This document shows, piece by piece, positions 25,287 through 38,691 of a stretch of 64,000 nucleotides of DNA. The stretch comes from Fusobacterium ulcerans (GTDB lineage: Bacteria; Fusobacteriota; Fusobacteriia; Fusobacteriales; Fusobacteriaceae). The DNA is taken from positions 2,186,282-2,250,281 of the forward strand of contig NZ_CP028105.1 in assembly GCF_003019675.1 (NCBI RefSeq). Reading direction: 5' to 3'. Under the pieces are notes generated by a model. That model made no database searches and was not told the DNA's origin. It saw nothing but the letters and a program-made list of their open reading frames with translations. Positions within the stretch are counted from its first letter, which is position 1. Every line of letters begins with the position of its first letter. Both the position numbers and the translations under genes were made by a program.

Positions 25287-26432
25287 ATGGAATTTAATAT
25301 ACCTAAGACACATGAACTTTTCAGACAAATGATAAGAGAATTTGCTGAAAAAGAGGTAAAACCTTTAGCTGCTGAAGTAGATGAAGAAGAAAGATTCCCA
25401 GTTGAAACAGTTAAAAAAATGGCTGAAATCGGGTTAATGGGAATCCCTATTCCAAAACAATATGGTGGAGCAGGTGGAGACAATATAATGTATGCAATGG
25501 CAGTAGAAGAACTTTCAAGAGTTTGTGGAACTACTGGAGTTATTGTATCTGCACATACTTCACTAGGAACTTGGCCAATATTACACTTTGGTACTGAAGA
25601 GCAAAAACAAAAATATATTCCAAAACTAGCAAGCGGAGAATGGTTAGGGGCTTTTGGATTAACTGAGCCAAATGCTGGAACAGATGCTGCTGGACAACAA
25701 ACTACTGCAGTTTTAGATGAAACTACAAACGAATGGATCATCAATGGTTCTAAAATATTTATAACAAATGCAGGATATGCTGATGTTTATGTTATATTTG
25801 GAATGACTGACAGATCAAAAGGATTAAAAGGAATTTCAGCTTTCATATTAGAAACAGGAACTCCAGGATTCTCTATAGGTAAAAAAGAAAAGAAACTTGG
25901 AATCAAAGGATCATCAACTTGTGAATTGATATTTGAAAATGTAAGAATCCCTAAATCAAACCTACTAGGAGAAGTTGGAAAAGGATTCAAAATTGCTATG
26001 ATGACTCTTGATGGAGGAAGAATAGGAATTGCTTCTCAAGCATTAGGAATTGCTCAAGGTGCTTTAGATGAAACTGTTGGATATGTAAAAGAGAGAAAAC
26101 AATTTGGAAGAGCTATTGCTAAATTCCAAAATACTCAATTCCAATTAGCTGATTTAGAAGTTAAAATAGAAGCTTCAAGACTTCTAGTTTACAAAGCAGC
26201 ATGGAAAGAAAGCAACAACCTACCATACACAGTAGATGCAGCAAGAGCTAAACTATTTGCAGCTGAAACTGCTATGGAAGTTACTACTAAAGCAGTTCAA
26301 CTACATGGAGGATATGGATACACTAGAGAATATCCAGTAGAAAGAATGATGAGAGATGCTAAAATCACTGAAATTTATGAAGGAACTTCAGAAGTTCAAA
26401 GAATGGTAATAGCAGGAAATCTTTTAAAATAA
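25287..26432 (+). CDS. Acyl-CoA dehydrogenase, probably butyryl-CoA dehydrogenase
   Basis: A 381-residue FAD enzyme of the short-chain acyl-CoA dehydrogenase family. The three-domain layout is complete: FGLTEPNAGTDA in the middle domain, RKQFGRAIAKFQNTQFQLADL, and the C-terminal QLHGGYGYTREYPVERMMRDAK in overlapping pieces. The catalytic glutamate is in IYEGTSEVQ. Directly followed by etfB and etfA, it is very likely the Bcd component that reduces crotonyl-CoA to butyryl-CoA. In anaerobes this may be coupled to ferredoxin reduction by electron bifurcation. Codon use is strongly biased, a sign of high expression. Confidence 0.92.
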   Translation: MEFNIPKTHELFRQMIREFAEKEVKPLAAEVDEEERFPVETVKKMAEIGLMGIPIPKQYGGAGGDNIMYAMAVEELSRVCGTTGVIVSAHTSLGTWPILHFGTEEQKQKYIPKLASGEWLGAFGLTEPNAGTDAAGQQTTAVLDETTNEWIINGSKIFITNAGYADVYVIFGMTDRSKGLKGISAFILETGTPGFSIGKKEKKLGIKGSSTCELIFENVRIPKSNLLGEVGKGFKIAMMTLDGGRIGIASQALGIAQGALDETVGYVKERKQFGRAIAKFQNTQFQLADLEVKIEASRLLVYKAAWKESNNLPYTVDAARAKLFAAETAMEVTTKAVQLHGGYGYTREYPVERMMRDAKITEIYEGTSEVQRMVIAGNLLK

Positions 26433-26482
26433 TTAACCAATAGAGAAAAAAAGTATATGAATTAATATATGGAGGATGGAAG

Positions 26483-27268
26483 ATGAAAATAGTAGTTTGT
26501 ATAAAACAAGTTCCAGACACAACTGAGATCAAATTGGATCCAGTAAAAGGGACACTAATCAGAGATGGAGTTCCTAGTATCATGAACCCAGATGATAAAG
26601 GTGGATTGGAAGAAGCTTTAAAACTTAAAGATAAATATGGAGCTCATGTAACAGTTATCACAATGGGACCTCCTCAAGCAGAAGCTATCCTAAGAGAAGC
26701 ATATGCAATGGGTGTAGATAGAGCTATCCTTTTAACAGATAGAAAATTTGGAGGAGCAGATACTCTAGCTACTTCTAATACTATTGCAGCTGCTTTAAGA
26801 AATATAGAAGCTGACCTAATAATCGCAGGAAGACAAGCTATTGATGGAGATACTGCACAAGTAGGACCACAAATAGCTGAGCACCTAGGATTACCTCAAG
26901 TATCTTATGTAAAAGATATGCAATATAATACAGAAGACAATTCATTAACAATTAAAAGAGTTGTGGAAGATGGATATTACTTAGTAAATGTTCAATTACC
27001 TGCTCTAGTTACTGTATTATCAGAAGCTAACCAACCTAGATATATGAGAGTTGGAGGAATTGTTGAAGCTTTTGATAAACCAGTTGAAACTTGGACTTTT
27101 GATAACATAACAATAGATCCAGCAATCATTGGATTAAATGGATCACCTACTAAAGTTAAAAAATCATTTACTAAAGGAGCTAAACAAGCTGGTAAAGTAT
27201 TTGAATTAGAAGCAAAAGAAGCAGTAAACTTAATTGTTGAAAAATTAAAAGAAAAATTTGTTATTTAA
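26483..27268 (+). CDS. etfB: Electron transfer flavoprotein beta subunit
   Basis: A 261-residue subunit. It starts MKIVVCIKQVPDT, the classic EtfB opening, and contains the AGRQAIDGDTAQVGP signature near residue 115-130. With EtfA it forms the flavoprotein that passes electrons to or from the adjacent acyl-CoA dehydrogenase. Fifty bases separate it from the dehydrogenase gene, with a GGAGG SD. Bifurcating behaviour is known for such clusters in butyrate-forming anaerobes but cannot be proved by sequence reading alone. Confidence 0.95.
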   Translation: MKIVVCIKQVPDTTEIKLDPVKGTLIRDGVPSIMNPDDKGGLEEALKLKDKYGAHVTVITMGPPQAEAILREAYAMGVDRAILLTDRKFGGADTLATSNTIAAALRNIEADLIIAGRQAIDGDTAQVGPQIAEHLGLPQVSYVKDMQYNTEDNSLTIKRVVEDGYYLVNVQLPALVTVLSEANQPRYMRVGGIVEAFDKPVETWTFDNITIDPAIIGLNGSPTKVKKSFTKGAKQAGKVFELEAKEAVNLIVEKLKEKFVI

Positions 27269-27299
27269 CAAATGAACCTTAGGAAAAGGAGATAGGATA

Positions 27300-28310
27300 A
27301 TGAATTTAAGTGATTATAAAGGAATATTAGTATTTGCAGAGCAAAGAGATGGGGTAATTCAAACTGTTGGTTTAGAATTAATTGGAAAAGCTAAAGAATT
27401 AGCTGGAGTATTAAATGTACCAGTAACAGCTGCTTTAATAGGGCATAATGTTGCAGGATTAGCAAAAACTCTAGTTGAATACGGAGCTGACAAAGTTGTT
27501 GTAGTTGATCAAGCTAGATTAGAAGTTTATGATACTGAGGCTTACACTCAAGTATTTAAAGCTATAATTGATGCTAAAAAACCTGAAATCGTTCTATTTG
27601 GAGCTACTACTTTAGGAAGAGATTTAGCACCTAGAGTATCTTCAAGAATGGCTACAGGACTTACAGCTGACTGTACAAAACTTGAAATTTCTGAAGAAAC
27701 TAAAGGATTAGAAATGACAAGACCTGCATTTGGAGGAAACTTGATGGCAACTATCGTTTGTCCTGATCATAGACCTCAAATGTCTACAGTTAGACCAGGA
27801 GTAATGCAAAAAGCTCCAAGAGTAGAAGGAAGAGAAGGAGAAATAGAAAACTTCTCTGTATCTTTAGATACTTCTAAAATGAAAGTTAAAGTTGTTCAAA
27901 TAGTTAAAGAAACTGCTAATAAAGTAGATATTTCTGAAGCTAAAATACTTGTATCTGGAGGAAGAGGAATCGGTTCAGCTGAGAACTTTGCTGCATTAGA
28001 ATCTGTAGCTAAAGAAATCGGTGCAACTGTATCTGCTTCAAGAGCAGCTGTTGATGCTGGATATATCGAGCATGATAGACAAGTTGGACAAACTGGTAAA
28101 ACAGTTAGACCTGACATTTACTTCGCATGTGGAATTTCTGGAGCAATCCAACACGTTGCAGGTATGGAAGAGTCTGAATATATCGTAGCTATTAACAAAG
28201 ACAAAGATGCAGCTATATTCAATGTTGCAGATCTAGGAATTGTTGGAGATGCTAACAAAATAGCTCCATTACTAGCTGAAGAGTTGAAAAAAGCTAAAGA
28301 CGCTAAGTAA
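27300..28310 (+). CDS. etfA: Electron transfer flavoprotein alpha subunit
   Basis: A 336-residue subunit. The C-terminal FAD-binding domain is recognisable from ILVSGGRGIGSAENF (about residue 218), then SRAAVDAGYIEHDRQVGQTG and the YFACGISGAIQH segment. No extra N-terminal ferredoxin domain is present. It ends the hydratase-dehydrogenase-etfBA operon and is followed by a terminator whose 3' arm also supplies the -35 box of the glmS promoter. Confidence 0.95.
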   Translation: MNLSDYKGILVFAEQRDGVIQTVGLELIGKAKELAGVLNVPVTAALIGHNVAGLAKTLVEYGADKVVVVDQARLEVYDTEAYTQVFKAIIDAKKPEIVLFGATTLGRDLAPRVSSRMATGLTADCTKLEISEETKGLEMTRPAFGGNLMATIVCPDHRPQMSTVRPGVMQKAPRVEGREGEIENFSVSLDTSKMKVKVVQIVKETANKVDISEAKILVSGGRGIGSAENFAALESVAKEIGATVSASRAAVDAGYIEHDRQVGQTGKTVRPDIYFACGISGAIQHVAGMEESEYIVAINKDKDAAIFNVADLGIVGDANKIAPLLAEELKKAKDAK

Positions 28311-28346
28311 TAACAGATAAAAAAATAAAATCTGAGAGTATTTATA

Positions 28347-28385
28347 GGGGACTGGTCAATAAAAGAGTTGACCAGCCCCTTTATT
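28347..28385 (+). terminator. Terminator of the etfA operon
   Basis: GGGGACTGGTCAA (28347-28359) pairs with TTGACCAGCCCC (28368-28379) across an 8-base loop, followed by TTTATTTAT. Confidence 0.93.
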
Positions 28386-28396
28386 TATAATATAAT
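28368..28396 (+). promoter_or_regulatory. glmS promoter overlapping the etfA terminator
   Basis: The -35 TTGACC (28368-28373) lies inside the 3' arm of the terminator, and the -10 TATAAT (28391-28396) follows after 17 bases. The predicted transcript would start near 28403, right at the ribozyme's 5' flank. Confidence 0.7.
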
Positions 28397-28404
28397 AATC
28401 TGAC

Positions 28405-28566
28405 AAGGAGACTAATGTAAGACAAGCGCCAGAACTTTTTATAAAAGTTGACGAGGACTGAGATAATCGAAATTTCGGCGGGTTTCTCAGAGGTGGTTAC
28501 AACCGTTACTAACAAAGCTATAGGGCAACCTATGGAACAAAGAGGTAACTGTAACAAGTCTCCTAT
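28405..28566 (+). ncRNA. glmS self-cleaving ribozyme/riboswitch
   Basis: The conserved core is visible: AGCGCCAGAACT (28425-28436), then AGTTGACGAGG, and TCGAAATTTCGGCGGG, all marks of the glucosamine-6-phosphate-activated glmS ribozyme. Cleavage is expected between A28425 and G28426. AAGGAGACT (28405-28413) is complementary to AGTCTCCT (28557-28564), closing the element. High GlcN6P triggers cleavage of the leader and loss of the glmS mRNA. Confidence 0.95.
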
Positions 28567-28596
28567 GGACATTTTAAATTAAATAGGAGGTTGCAT

Positions 28597-30423
28597 ATGT
28601 GTGGAATTATCGGATATGTAGGAAATGATGAAAAGGCAGTAGAAGTAATACTTGATGGGTTGAGCAAACTTGAATACAGAGGGTATGACTCTGCTGGGCT
28701 TGCAATCATTGAAAAAGGACATCTTTTTGTGGAGAAAAAAAGCGGGAAGCTGGATAATCTTAAAGAATCACTTAAAGATGCAGGGCATTATTCAAATGTG
28801 GGAATAGGACATACTAGATGGGCTACTCATGGGGTACCAACAGATGTCAATTCACATCCTCACTGTAGTTGTGATAAAAAAGTAGCAGTAGTTCATAATG
28901 GGATAATAGAAAATTATGCTGTATTGAAAGATGAACTTATAGAGAAAGGGTATATTTTTTCTTCTGATACTGACAGTGAAGTAGCAGCACAACTTTTTTC
29001 TTATCTTTATACAGGAGATTTACTTGAAACAATAATGAAAGTAAGAGATAGAATAAGAGGAAGTTATGCCTTAGGTATAATTCATGAAGAGCAGCCTGAT
29101 AAGATCATCTGTACTAGAAAAGAGAGTCCTTTAATTATAGGATTAGGAAAGGACAAAAATTTTATTGCATCAGATGTTCCAGCTATTCTAAAATACACAA
29201 GAGATGTTATTTTCTTGGAAAATGATGAAATAGCTGTTATCGAAGAAGGGAAAGTAACAGTTTTTGATAAAGAGGGAAAACCTATAGAAAAAGAAGTTAC
29301 TAAGATAGAGTGGGATATGGAACAAGCTAGTAAAAATGGATATCCTCATTTTATGCTGAAAGAAATAGAGGAGCAGCCTGCTGTTGTAGAAAGAACTCTG
29401 GAAGTTTATATAAAACCAGATGGAAAAGTAGATTTTGGAAAAGCATTTGAAAAAATTGATTTTGAAAAAATTAAGGAAATAGATATAATTGCATGCGGAA
29501 CAGCTTATCATGCTGGATTACAGGCAGCGTATTTCTTTAAGAAAATGGCAAAAATAAAAACAAATGTGGACATTGCATCTGAATTCAGATATAGTGATCC
29601 TTTCTTAAGTGAAGATAATCTTGTTATATTTATAAGTCAGTCTGGAGAAACTCTGGATACTCTTATGGCATTGAAATTAGCAAGAAGCAAAGGAGCAAAA
29701 ACTCTTGCAATAACAAATGTGGTTGGATCAACTATATCAAGGGAAGCAGATGTAGTATTATATACAGTTGCTGGACCAGAAATATCAGTAGCTTCAACAA
29801 AAGCATACACAACACAAGTAGTTACTTTCTATTTGCTTGCTCTTTATGTAGCTTTCAAATGCAACAGAGTAACTTTAGAAGAATATGAAAGTTATTTAGA
29901 TAAAATTTATAGTTTAAGTGAAAAAATAGGAAAAATGTTTTTCAATAAAGAAAAGATAGAGAAAATAGCTCAAGAGGTAAAAGATAGAAAGAATGGTTTT
30001 TATATTGGAAGAGGAATAGATGAAAAAATAACAAGAGAGGGATCTCTGAAAATGAAAGAGATAACTTATATTCATACTGAAGCTTTTCCTGCTGGAGAAT
30101 TAAAACATGGACCAATAGCCCTTATTGAAGAAGGAACTATGATAGTAGTAGTTTCAACTCAAAGAGACATGGTAGAAAAAGTAGCTTCTAATATAAAAGA
30201 ACTAAAGGCAAGAGGTGCTTTTGTTATTTCGGTTACAAAAGCGGATTATAAAGAAATACTAGATGTATCTGACAGAGTGATACTTATAGATGACATAGAT
30301 GATATGGTGGCACCACTATTATCTATGATCCCATTACAGCTGTTGTCATATTACACAGCAGTAGCAAAAGGTCTGGATGTTGATAAACCAAGAAACCTTG
30401 CAAAATCTGTTACTGTTGAATAA
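28597..30423 (+). CDS. glmS: Glutamine:fructose-6-phosphate aminotransferase
   Basis: Makes glucosamine-6-phosphate from fructose-6-phosphate and glutamine, the first step of UDP-GlcNAc synthesis for peptidoglycan and lipopolysaccharide. The N-terminal nucleophile cysteine follows the start Met (M-CGIIGYVG), so the ATG at 28597 is the only workable start; an upstream TTG would bury it. SD TAGGAGG is six bases away. A glutaminase domain (1 to about 240) is followed by two SIS domains (SGETLDTL and STKAYTTQ segments) and the terminal KPRNLAKSVTVE. Controlled by the ribozyme in its leader. Confidence 0.98.
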   Translation: MCGIIGYVGNDEKAVEVILDGLSKLEYRGYDSAGLAIIEKGHLFVEKKSGKLDNLKESLKDAGHYSNVGIGHTRWATHGVPTDVNSHPHCSCDKKVAVVHNGIIENYAVLKDELIEKGYIFSSDTDSEVAAQLFSYLYTGDLLETIMKVRDRIRGSYALGIIHEEQPDKIICTRKESPLIIGLGKDKNFIASDVPAILKYTRDVIFLENDEIAVIEEGKVTVFDKEGKPIEKEVTKIEWDMEQASKNGYPHFMLKEIEEQPAVVERTLEVYIKPDGKVDFGKAFEKIDFEKIKEIDIIACGTAYHAGLQAAYFFKKMAKIKTNVDIASEFRYSDPFLSEDNLVIFISQSGETLDTLMALKLARSKGAKTLAITNVVGSTISREADVVLYTVAGPEISVASTKAYTTQVVTFYLLALYVAFKCNRVTLEEYESYLDKIYSLSEKIGKMFFNKEKIEKIAQEVKDRKNGFYIGRGIDEKITREGSLKMKEITYIHTEAFPAGELKHGPIALIEEGTMIVVVSTQRDMVEKVASNIKELKARGAFVISVTKADYKEILDVSDRVILIDDIDDMVAPLLSMIPLQLLSYYTAVAKGLDVDKPRNLAKSVTVE

Positions 30424-30449
30424 AAATATATTAAACAGGGGTGAATTTT

Positions 30450-32231
30450 TTGAGTAACATAAGAGAAAGAGTCATTAAACTGAGAGAATTAATGAAGAGA
30501 AAAGGAATAGATGTATATGTTATTCCTTCTTCAGATTACCATCAAAGCGAATATGTAGGAGAACATTTTAAGTCAAGAGAATTTATATCAGGATTTACAG
30601 GTTCAGCTGGAACAGTAGTAGTGACAGAAAATGAAGCTGGTCTTTGGACTGATGGAAGATATTTCATTCAGGCTGAAAAACAACTTGAAGAAAGTACAAT
30701 TACTCTTTTTAAAATGGGAGAAGAGAATGTCCCAACATACATTGAATATATAGGGAAGAATCTTAAAAATGGTCAATGTTTAGGATTTGATGGGAAAGTT
30801 TTATCAGGAAAAAATGTCTTTGATATAAAAGCTGGATTTGGAAAAAAAGAGATAAAAATAGAAGATAGATATGATTTGATAGGAGAGATGTGGAATGACA
30901 GACCAGCTCTTCCTAAATCAGATGTGTTTATATTAGATGAAAAATATTGTGGTGAAAGTTTTGAAAGCAAGCTTGAAAGAGTAAGAAAAAAAATGTCAAA
31001 CTTAAATGCCAACAATCATATATTAACTTCTCTTGATGATATAGCATGGCTTTTCAATATGAGAGGAAGAGATATAAAAAATAATCCAGTATCTCTTTCA
31101 TATGCTATGATTTCTAATGAAGAAATTGTATTGTATATAGATAAAAATAAAATAAATGAAGATGTTGAGTTGTATTTTATTGATAAAAATATTAAACTAA
31201 AAGATTATTTTGCTATATATGATGATGTAAAAAATATATCAAAAGAGGATACAGTTCTTTTAGATACAAATAAGGTAAATTATCTTATATACAACAGTAT
31301 TCCAACAGAAACTGAAATAATAGACAAAGCAAATCCGAGCACTCTTATGAAAGCTTGTAAAAATGATATAGAATTAGAAAATCTTAAAAACGCTCATATA
31401 AAAGACGGAGTTGCAGTTACAAAATTTATGTATTGGCTTAAAAAGAATATTGGAAGTCAAGAAATCACTGAAATGAGTGCAGCTGAAAAATTAGAGTCTT
31501 TTAGAAAAGAGTGGGCTGATTATATAGAACCAAGTTTTAATACTATTTCAGCATATGAAGCAAATGCTGCTATGATGCATTATAGTGCCAATAAAGATTC
31601 TAACAGTCAACTTGCACCAAGAAATCTTCTTTTGGTAGATTCAGGGGGGCAATACATAGATGGAACTACTGATATAACTAGAACTTTTGTACTGGGAGAA
31701 TGCAGTGGAGAAATAAGAGAACATTTTACTTTAGTATTAAAAGGGATGCTGTCGCTCTCAATGATTAAATTTATGCATGGAATTACAGGAACAAATTTAG
31801 ATATATTAGCCAGAAAGCCAGTATGGTCAAGAGGAATAGATTATAAATGTGGAACAGGTCATGGGGTAGGATTCCTTCTGAATGTACATGAAGGGCCTCA
31901 TAGTATAAGATGGCAGTATAATCCTCAGGTATTAGAAGCAGGAATGACTGTAACAAATGAGCCTGGAGTATATATTCAAGGATCTCATGGTATCAGACTT
32001 GAAAATGAACTGATAGTGAGAAATGCTGAAAAAACAGACTTTGGACAATTTATGACTTTTGAAACTATGACTTATGCTCCTTTAGATTTAGATGGAGTAG
32101 TTACTGAGCTTTTAAATGAAGAGGAAAAAGAATTTTTGAATAATTATCATCAAATGGTATTTGAAAAGATTTCTCCATTTTTGAGTGAAGAAGAGAAAAA
32201 ATGGCTGAAGGAATATACTAGAAAAATTTAA
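30450..32231 (+). CDS. Xaa-Pro aminopeptidase (aminopeptidase P family, M24B)
   Basis: A 593-residue cytoplasmic metallopeptidase of the long three-domain type, releasing N-terminal residues before proline. Two creatinase-like N-terminal domains precede the pita-bread catalytic domain. Its metal ligands are visible: Asp in LLVDSGGQY and in DGTTDITRTF, His in GTGHGVGF, Glu in NEPGVY and Glu in RLENEL. The TTG at 30450 is preferred because AGGGGTG lies seven bases upstream; a GTG nine bases earlier overlaps that SD. It lies 26 bases after glmS, probably sharing its transcript, and ends at a terminator. Confidence 0.9.
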   Translation: MSNIRERVIKLRELMKRKGIDVYVIPSSDYHQSEYVGEHFKSREFISGFTGSAGTVVVTENEAGLWTDGRYFIQAEKQLEESTITLFKMGEENVPTYIEYIGKNLKNGQCLGFDGKVLSGKNVFDIKAGFGKKEIKIEDRYDLIGEMWNDRPALPKSDVFILDEKYCGESFESKLERVRKKMSNLNANNHILTSLDDIAWLFNMRGRDIKNNPVSLSYAMISNEEIVLYIDKNKINEDVELYFIDKNIKLKDYFAIYDDVKNISKEDTVLLDTNKVNYLIYNSIPTETEIIDKANPSTLMKACKNDIELENLKNAHIKDGVAVTKFMYWLKKNIGSQEITEMSAAEKLESFRKEWADYIEPSFNTISAYEANAAMMHYSANKDSNSQLAPRNLLLVDSGGQYIDGTTDITRTFVLGECSGEIREHFTLVLKGMLSLSMIKFMHGITGTNLDILARKPVWSRGIDYKCGTGHGVGFLLNVHEGPHSIRWQYNPQVLEAGMTVTNEPGVYIQGSHGIRLENELIVRNAEKTDFGQFMTFETMTYAPLDLDGVVTELLNEEEKEFLNNYHQMVFEKISPFLSEEEKKWLKEYTRKI

Positions 32232-32242
32232 AAAATTATTAG

Positions 32243-32292
32243 GGCTGTTAAAAATTAATGATTTATCAACTGATTTTTGCAGCCTTTTATTT
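32243..32292 (+). terminator. Terminator of the glmS-aminopeptidase transcript
   Basis: GGCTG (32243-32247) and CAGCC (32280-32284), extended by A/T pairing in the loop, are followed by TTTTATTTT. Confidence 0.7.
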
Positions 32293-32901
32293 TGCTCTAG
32301 TTTTATTAAAAAAATTATAAAAAATTTTTGGAGAAAAAATAAAAATTATCAATTTGAAGTGCTCATACAAAAAAGGAAAAGTTCGAGTCTATTAATACTA
32401 ATTAATTAATAAAAACTACTACTAGTAAAATTATTATAAATTTAAAAAAATAGTAGTAGATATTTTAGTTAAACTAATCTTATATTTCTAAAAAAATTTT
32501 TTGCAATATATATAAAATTTTGCACACATTTCTACAACAGAAAATTTTAGAGAGCAAATATTTTTTTGAAATTTTATAAAGTTTTTTGAAATATTTTTTG
32601 AAAATTCTTACTGGTGAATAAAAAAATAATTGCATGACCTAAAAAAAATATTGCTGAAACTCGTTAATATTTAAAGGTTTCAAACATGCAGGAAAAATAT
32701 TTGAAAATAATTGAAAAAAAGTTGTTGACGGGAATTAGTATTTGTGATATTATAATCAATGTGCCGCAGGAAAGTGGAACGAAACACAAAACAAATTAAA
32801 TAAAGAAAATAAGGACATTAACAACAGAATAGAGAGAGATGAAAAAATCAACAAACAATAAATAGGTGTAAACAATCAGTTATATAACTGAGTAAATAGA
32901 T
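32293..32901 (+). promoter_or_regulatory. rRNA operon upstream region and promoter
   Basis: No protein gene. CTACTACTA (32416-32424) and TAGTAGTAG (32451-32459) form a 9-bp stem with a 26-base loop of unknown role. A very AT-rich stretch follows, suitable as an UP element. The promoter is TTGACG (32725-32730), 17 bases, TATTAT (32748-32753; an overlapping TATAAT at 32751). A leader of about 140 bases runs to the 16S. Confidence 0.6.
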
Positions 32902-34410
<1,509 letters not shown>

Positions 34411-34582
34411 TAAGGAGATCATTTCTCTTTCTCTATTCTATTGATAATGTTCTTACAGCGTATTAAGCGCTGGATAACTTATCAAATGGACATTGGAAAC
34501 TATATAGTAGATTAAATACAATTTTAACTCTTGTTTATATAAACAGAGTTAGCTGTCAATCAAATTAAACAAAAACAAAATA
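34411..34582 (+). other. 16S-23S internal transcribed spacer without tRNA
   Basis: About 170 bases. No cloverleaf, CCA end or T-loop motif is present, so this operon copy lacks the tRNA-Ile/tRNA-Ala genes often found there. The sequence AAGGAGATC follows the 16S end directly. Confidence 0.8.
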
Positions 34583-37493
<2,911 letters not shown>

Positions 37494-37561
37494 AAGATTG
37501 AAAGCGCGAAAGCGTATGCTACTATATAGTTTCAAGTGTCTATTAGAAATAATACACACAC

Positions 37562-37682
37562 AGCTTGGTAAGAATAGCTGCGGGGGTACACCTGGTCCCA
37601 TTCCGAACCCAGAAGTTAAGCCCGTAAACGCTGAAAGTACTTGGAGGGAAGCCTCCCGGGAGGATAGGAACTTGCCAAGCTT
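37562..37682 (+). rRNA. rrf: 5S ribosomal RNA
   Basis: GCTTGGTAAG (37563-37572) pairs with CTTGCCAAGC (37671-37680) as the terminal helix, with the conserved CCATTCCGAACCCAGAAGTTAAG in between (split here only by position). A T-run at 37681-37694 makes the closing helix double as the operon terminator. Confidence 0.95.
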
Positions 37683-37816
37683 TTTTTATTTTTTGAAGAT
37701 TAATTTTTAAAAAATATTTTTCGATTATTGTTATCTTGAATTCAAACTTTTACAAGTTGAATAAAAAAAAAGAGACTTTTTATTTAAAATTTATAAATAT
37801 AACTACTGTAATTATT

Positions 37817-37844
37817 TTGAACTCCAGTGAAGTTATGATATAAT
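37817..37844 (+). promoter_or_regulatory. Promoter of the PHP phosphoesterase gene
   Basis: TTGAAC (37817-37822), 16 bases, TATAAT (37839-37844), followed by a short leader with an AGGAAGTG SD. Confidence 0.7.
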
Positions 37845-37866
37845 ATAGCGAAAGGAAGTGAGAGTA

Positions 37867-38604
37867 ATGTCGTATCTTATAGATTTGCATATACATACTA
37901 ATGTGAATCCACATGCTTATAGTACATTAGAAGAAGATATAAATTCTGCTTTAAAAAAAGGAATGAAAGTTATAGCAATAACTAATCACGGACCAGCATT
38001 ACAAGATTCGCCTCATTGGTGGAGTTTGGTAAATATGAAGGTTATTCCTAGAGAGGTAGAAGGTATGAGAATACTAAGAGGAGTGGAAACTAATCTAATA
38101 GATGATCGTGGAAATTTTGATATAAATCAAAGAGTGTATGATGTAATGGACATAATTCTTTGTGGACTTCATCCAGTAGAAGCTTATGGAGAAGTAGGAA
38201 ACAAAGAAAAAAATACTAGAGCAGTACTTAATATCATGAGAAAACAGAAAATAGATATTATGGTTCATTTAGGTAATCCACAATTTCCTATTGATTATGA
38301 AGCAGTTGTTAAAGAAGCTAAAGAGCAAAATGTAGCTATAGAACTCAACAACTCATCTTTAGTATCTTCAAGATTAGGTTCTGAACCTAACTGTCAAAAA
38401 ATACTAGAATTATGCAAACAACATGAATGTATGATTTCTTTAGGAACAGACTCACATATCTCTTATGATATAGGAAATTTTGAGCAGGCAAAAAGGCTAT
38501 TAAATAACACTGACTTTCCAGAAAAGTATATAATAAACTCATCAATTGAAAGCCTTGAGAACTTCCTTAGATTAAGGAAAAACCTAAGGGCAAAAGAAAT
38601 TTAA
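37867..38604 (+). CDS. PHP-domain phosphoesterase (YcdX type)
   Basis: A 245-residue metal-dependent phosphatase of the polymerase/histidinol-phosphatase (PHP) fold. The ligands HIHT (about residues 9-12), TNHG (about 40-43), the GVETN segment, MVHLGNP and LGTDSH at the C-terminal end are all present. YcdX relatives are trinuclear zinc enzymes whose physiological substrate is unsettled. The ATG at 37867 is used because AGGAAGTG is six bases upstream; the GTG at 37858 falls inside that SD. It appears monocistronic. Confidence 0.9.
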   Translation: MSYLIDLHIHTNVNPHAYSTLEEDINSALKKGMKVIAITNHGPALQDSPHWWSLVNMKVIPREVEGMRILRGVETNLIDDRGNFDINQRVYDVMDIILCGLHPVEAYGEVGNKEKNTRAVLNIMRKQKIDIMVHLGNPQFPIDYEAVVKEAKEQNVAIELNNSSLVSSRLGSEPNCQKILELCKQHECMISLGTDSHISYDIGNFEQAKRLLNNTDFPEKYIINSSIESLENFLRLRKNLRAKEI

Positions 38605-38691
38605 AAAAACACCTGTTATATAATACTTTACTAATAATATTACATATGTTATAATTGAAAATAATTATTTATATATTAGGAGGTAAAGTTA

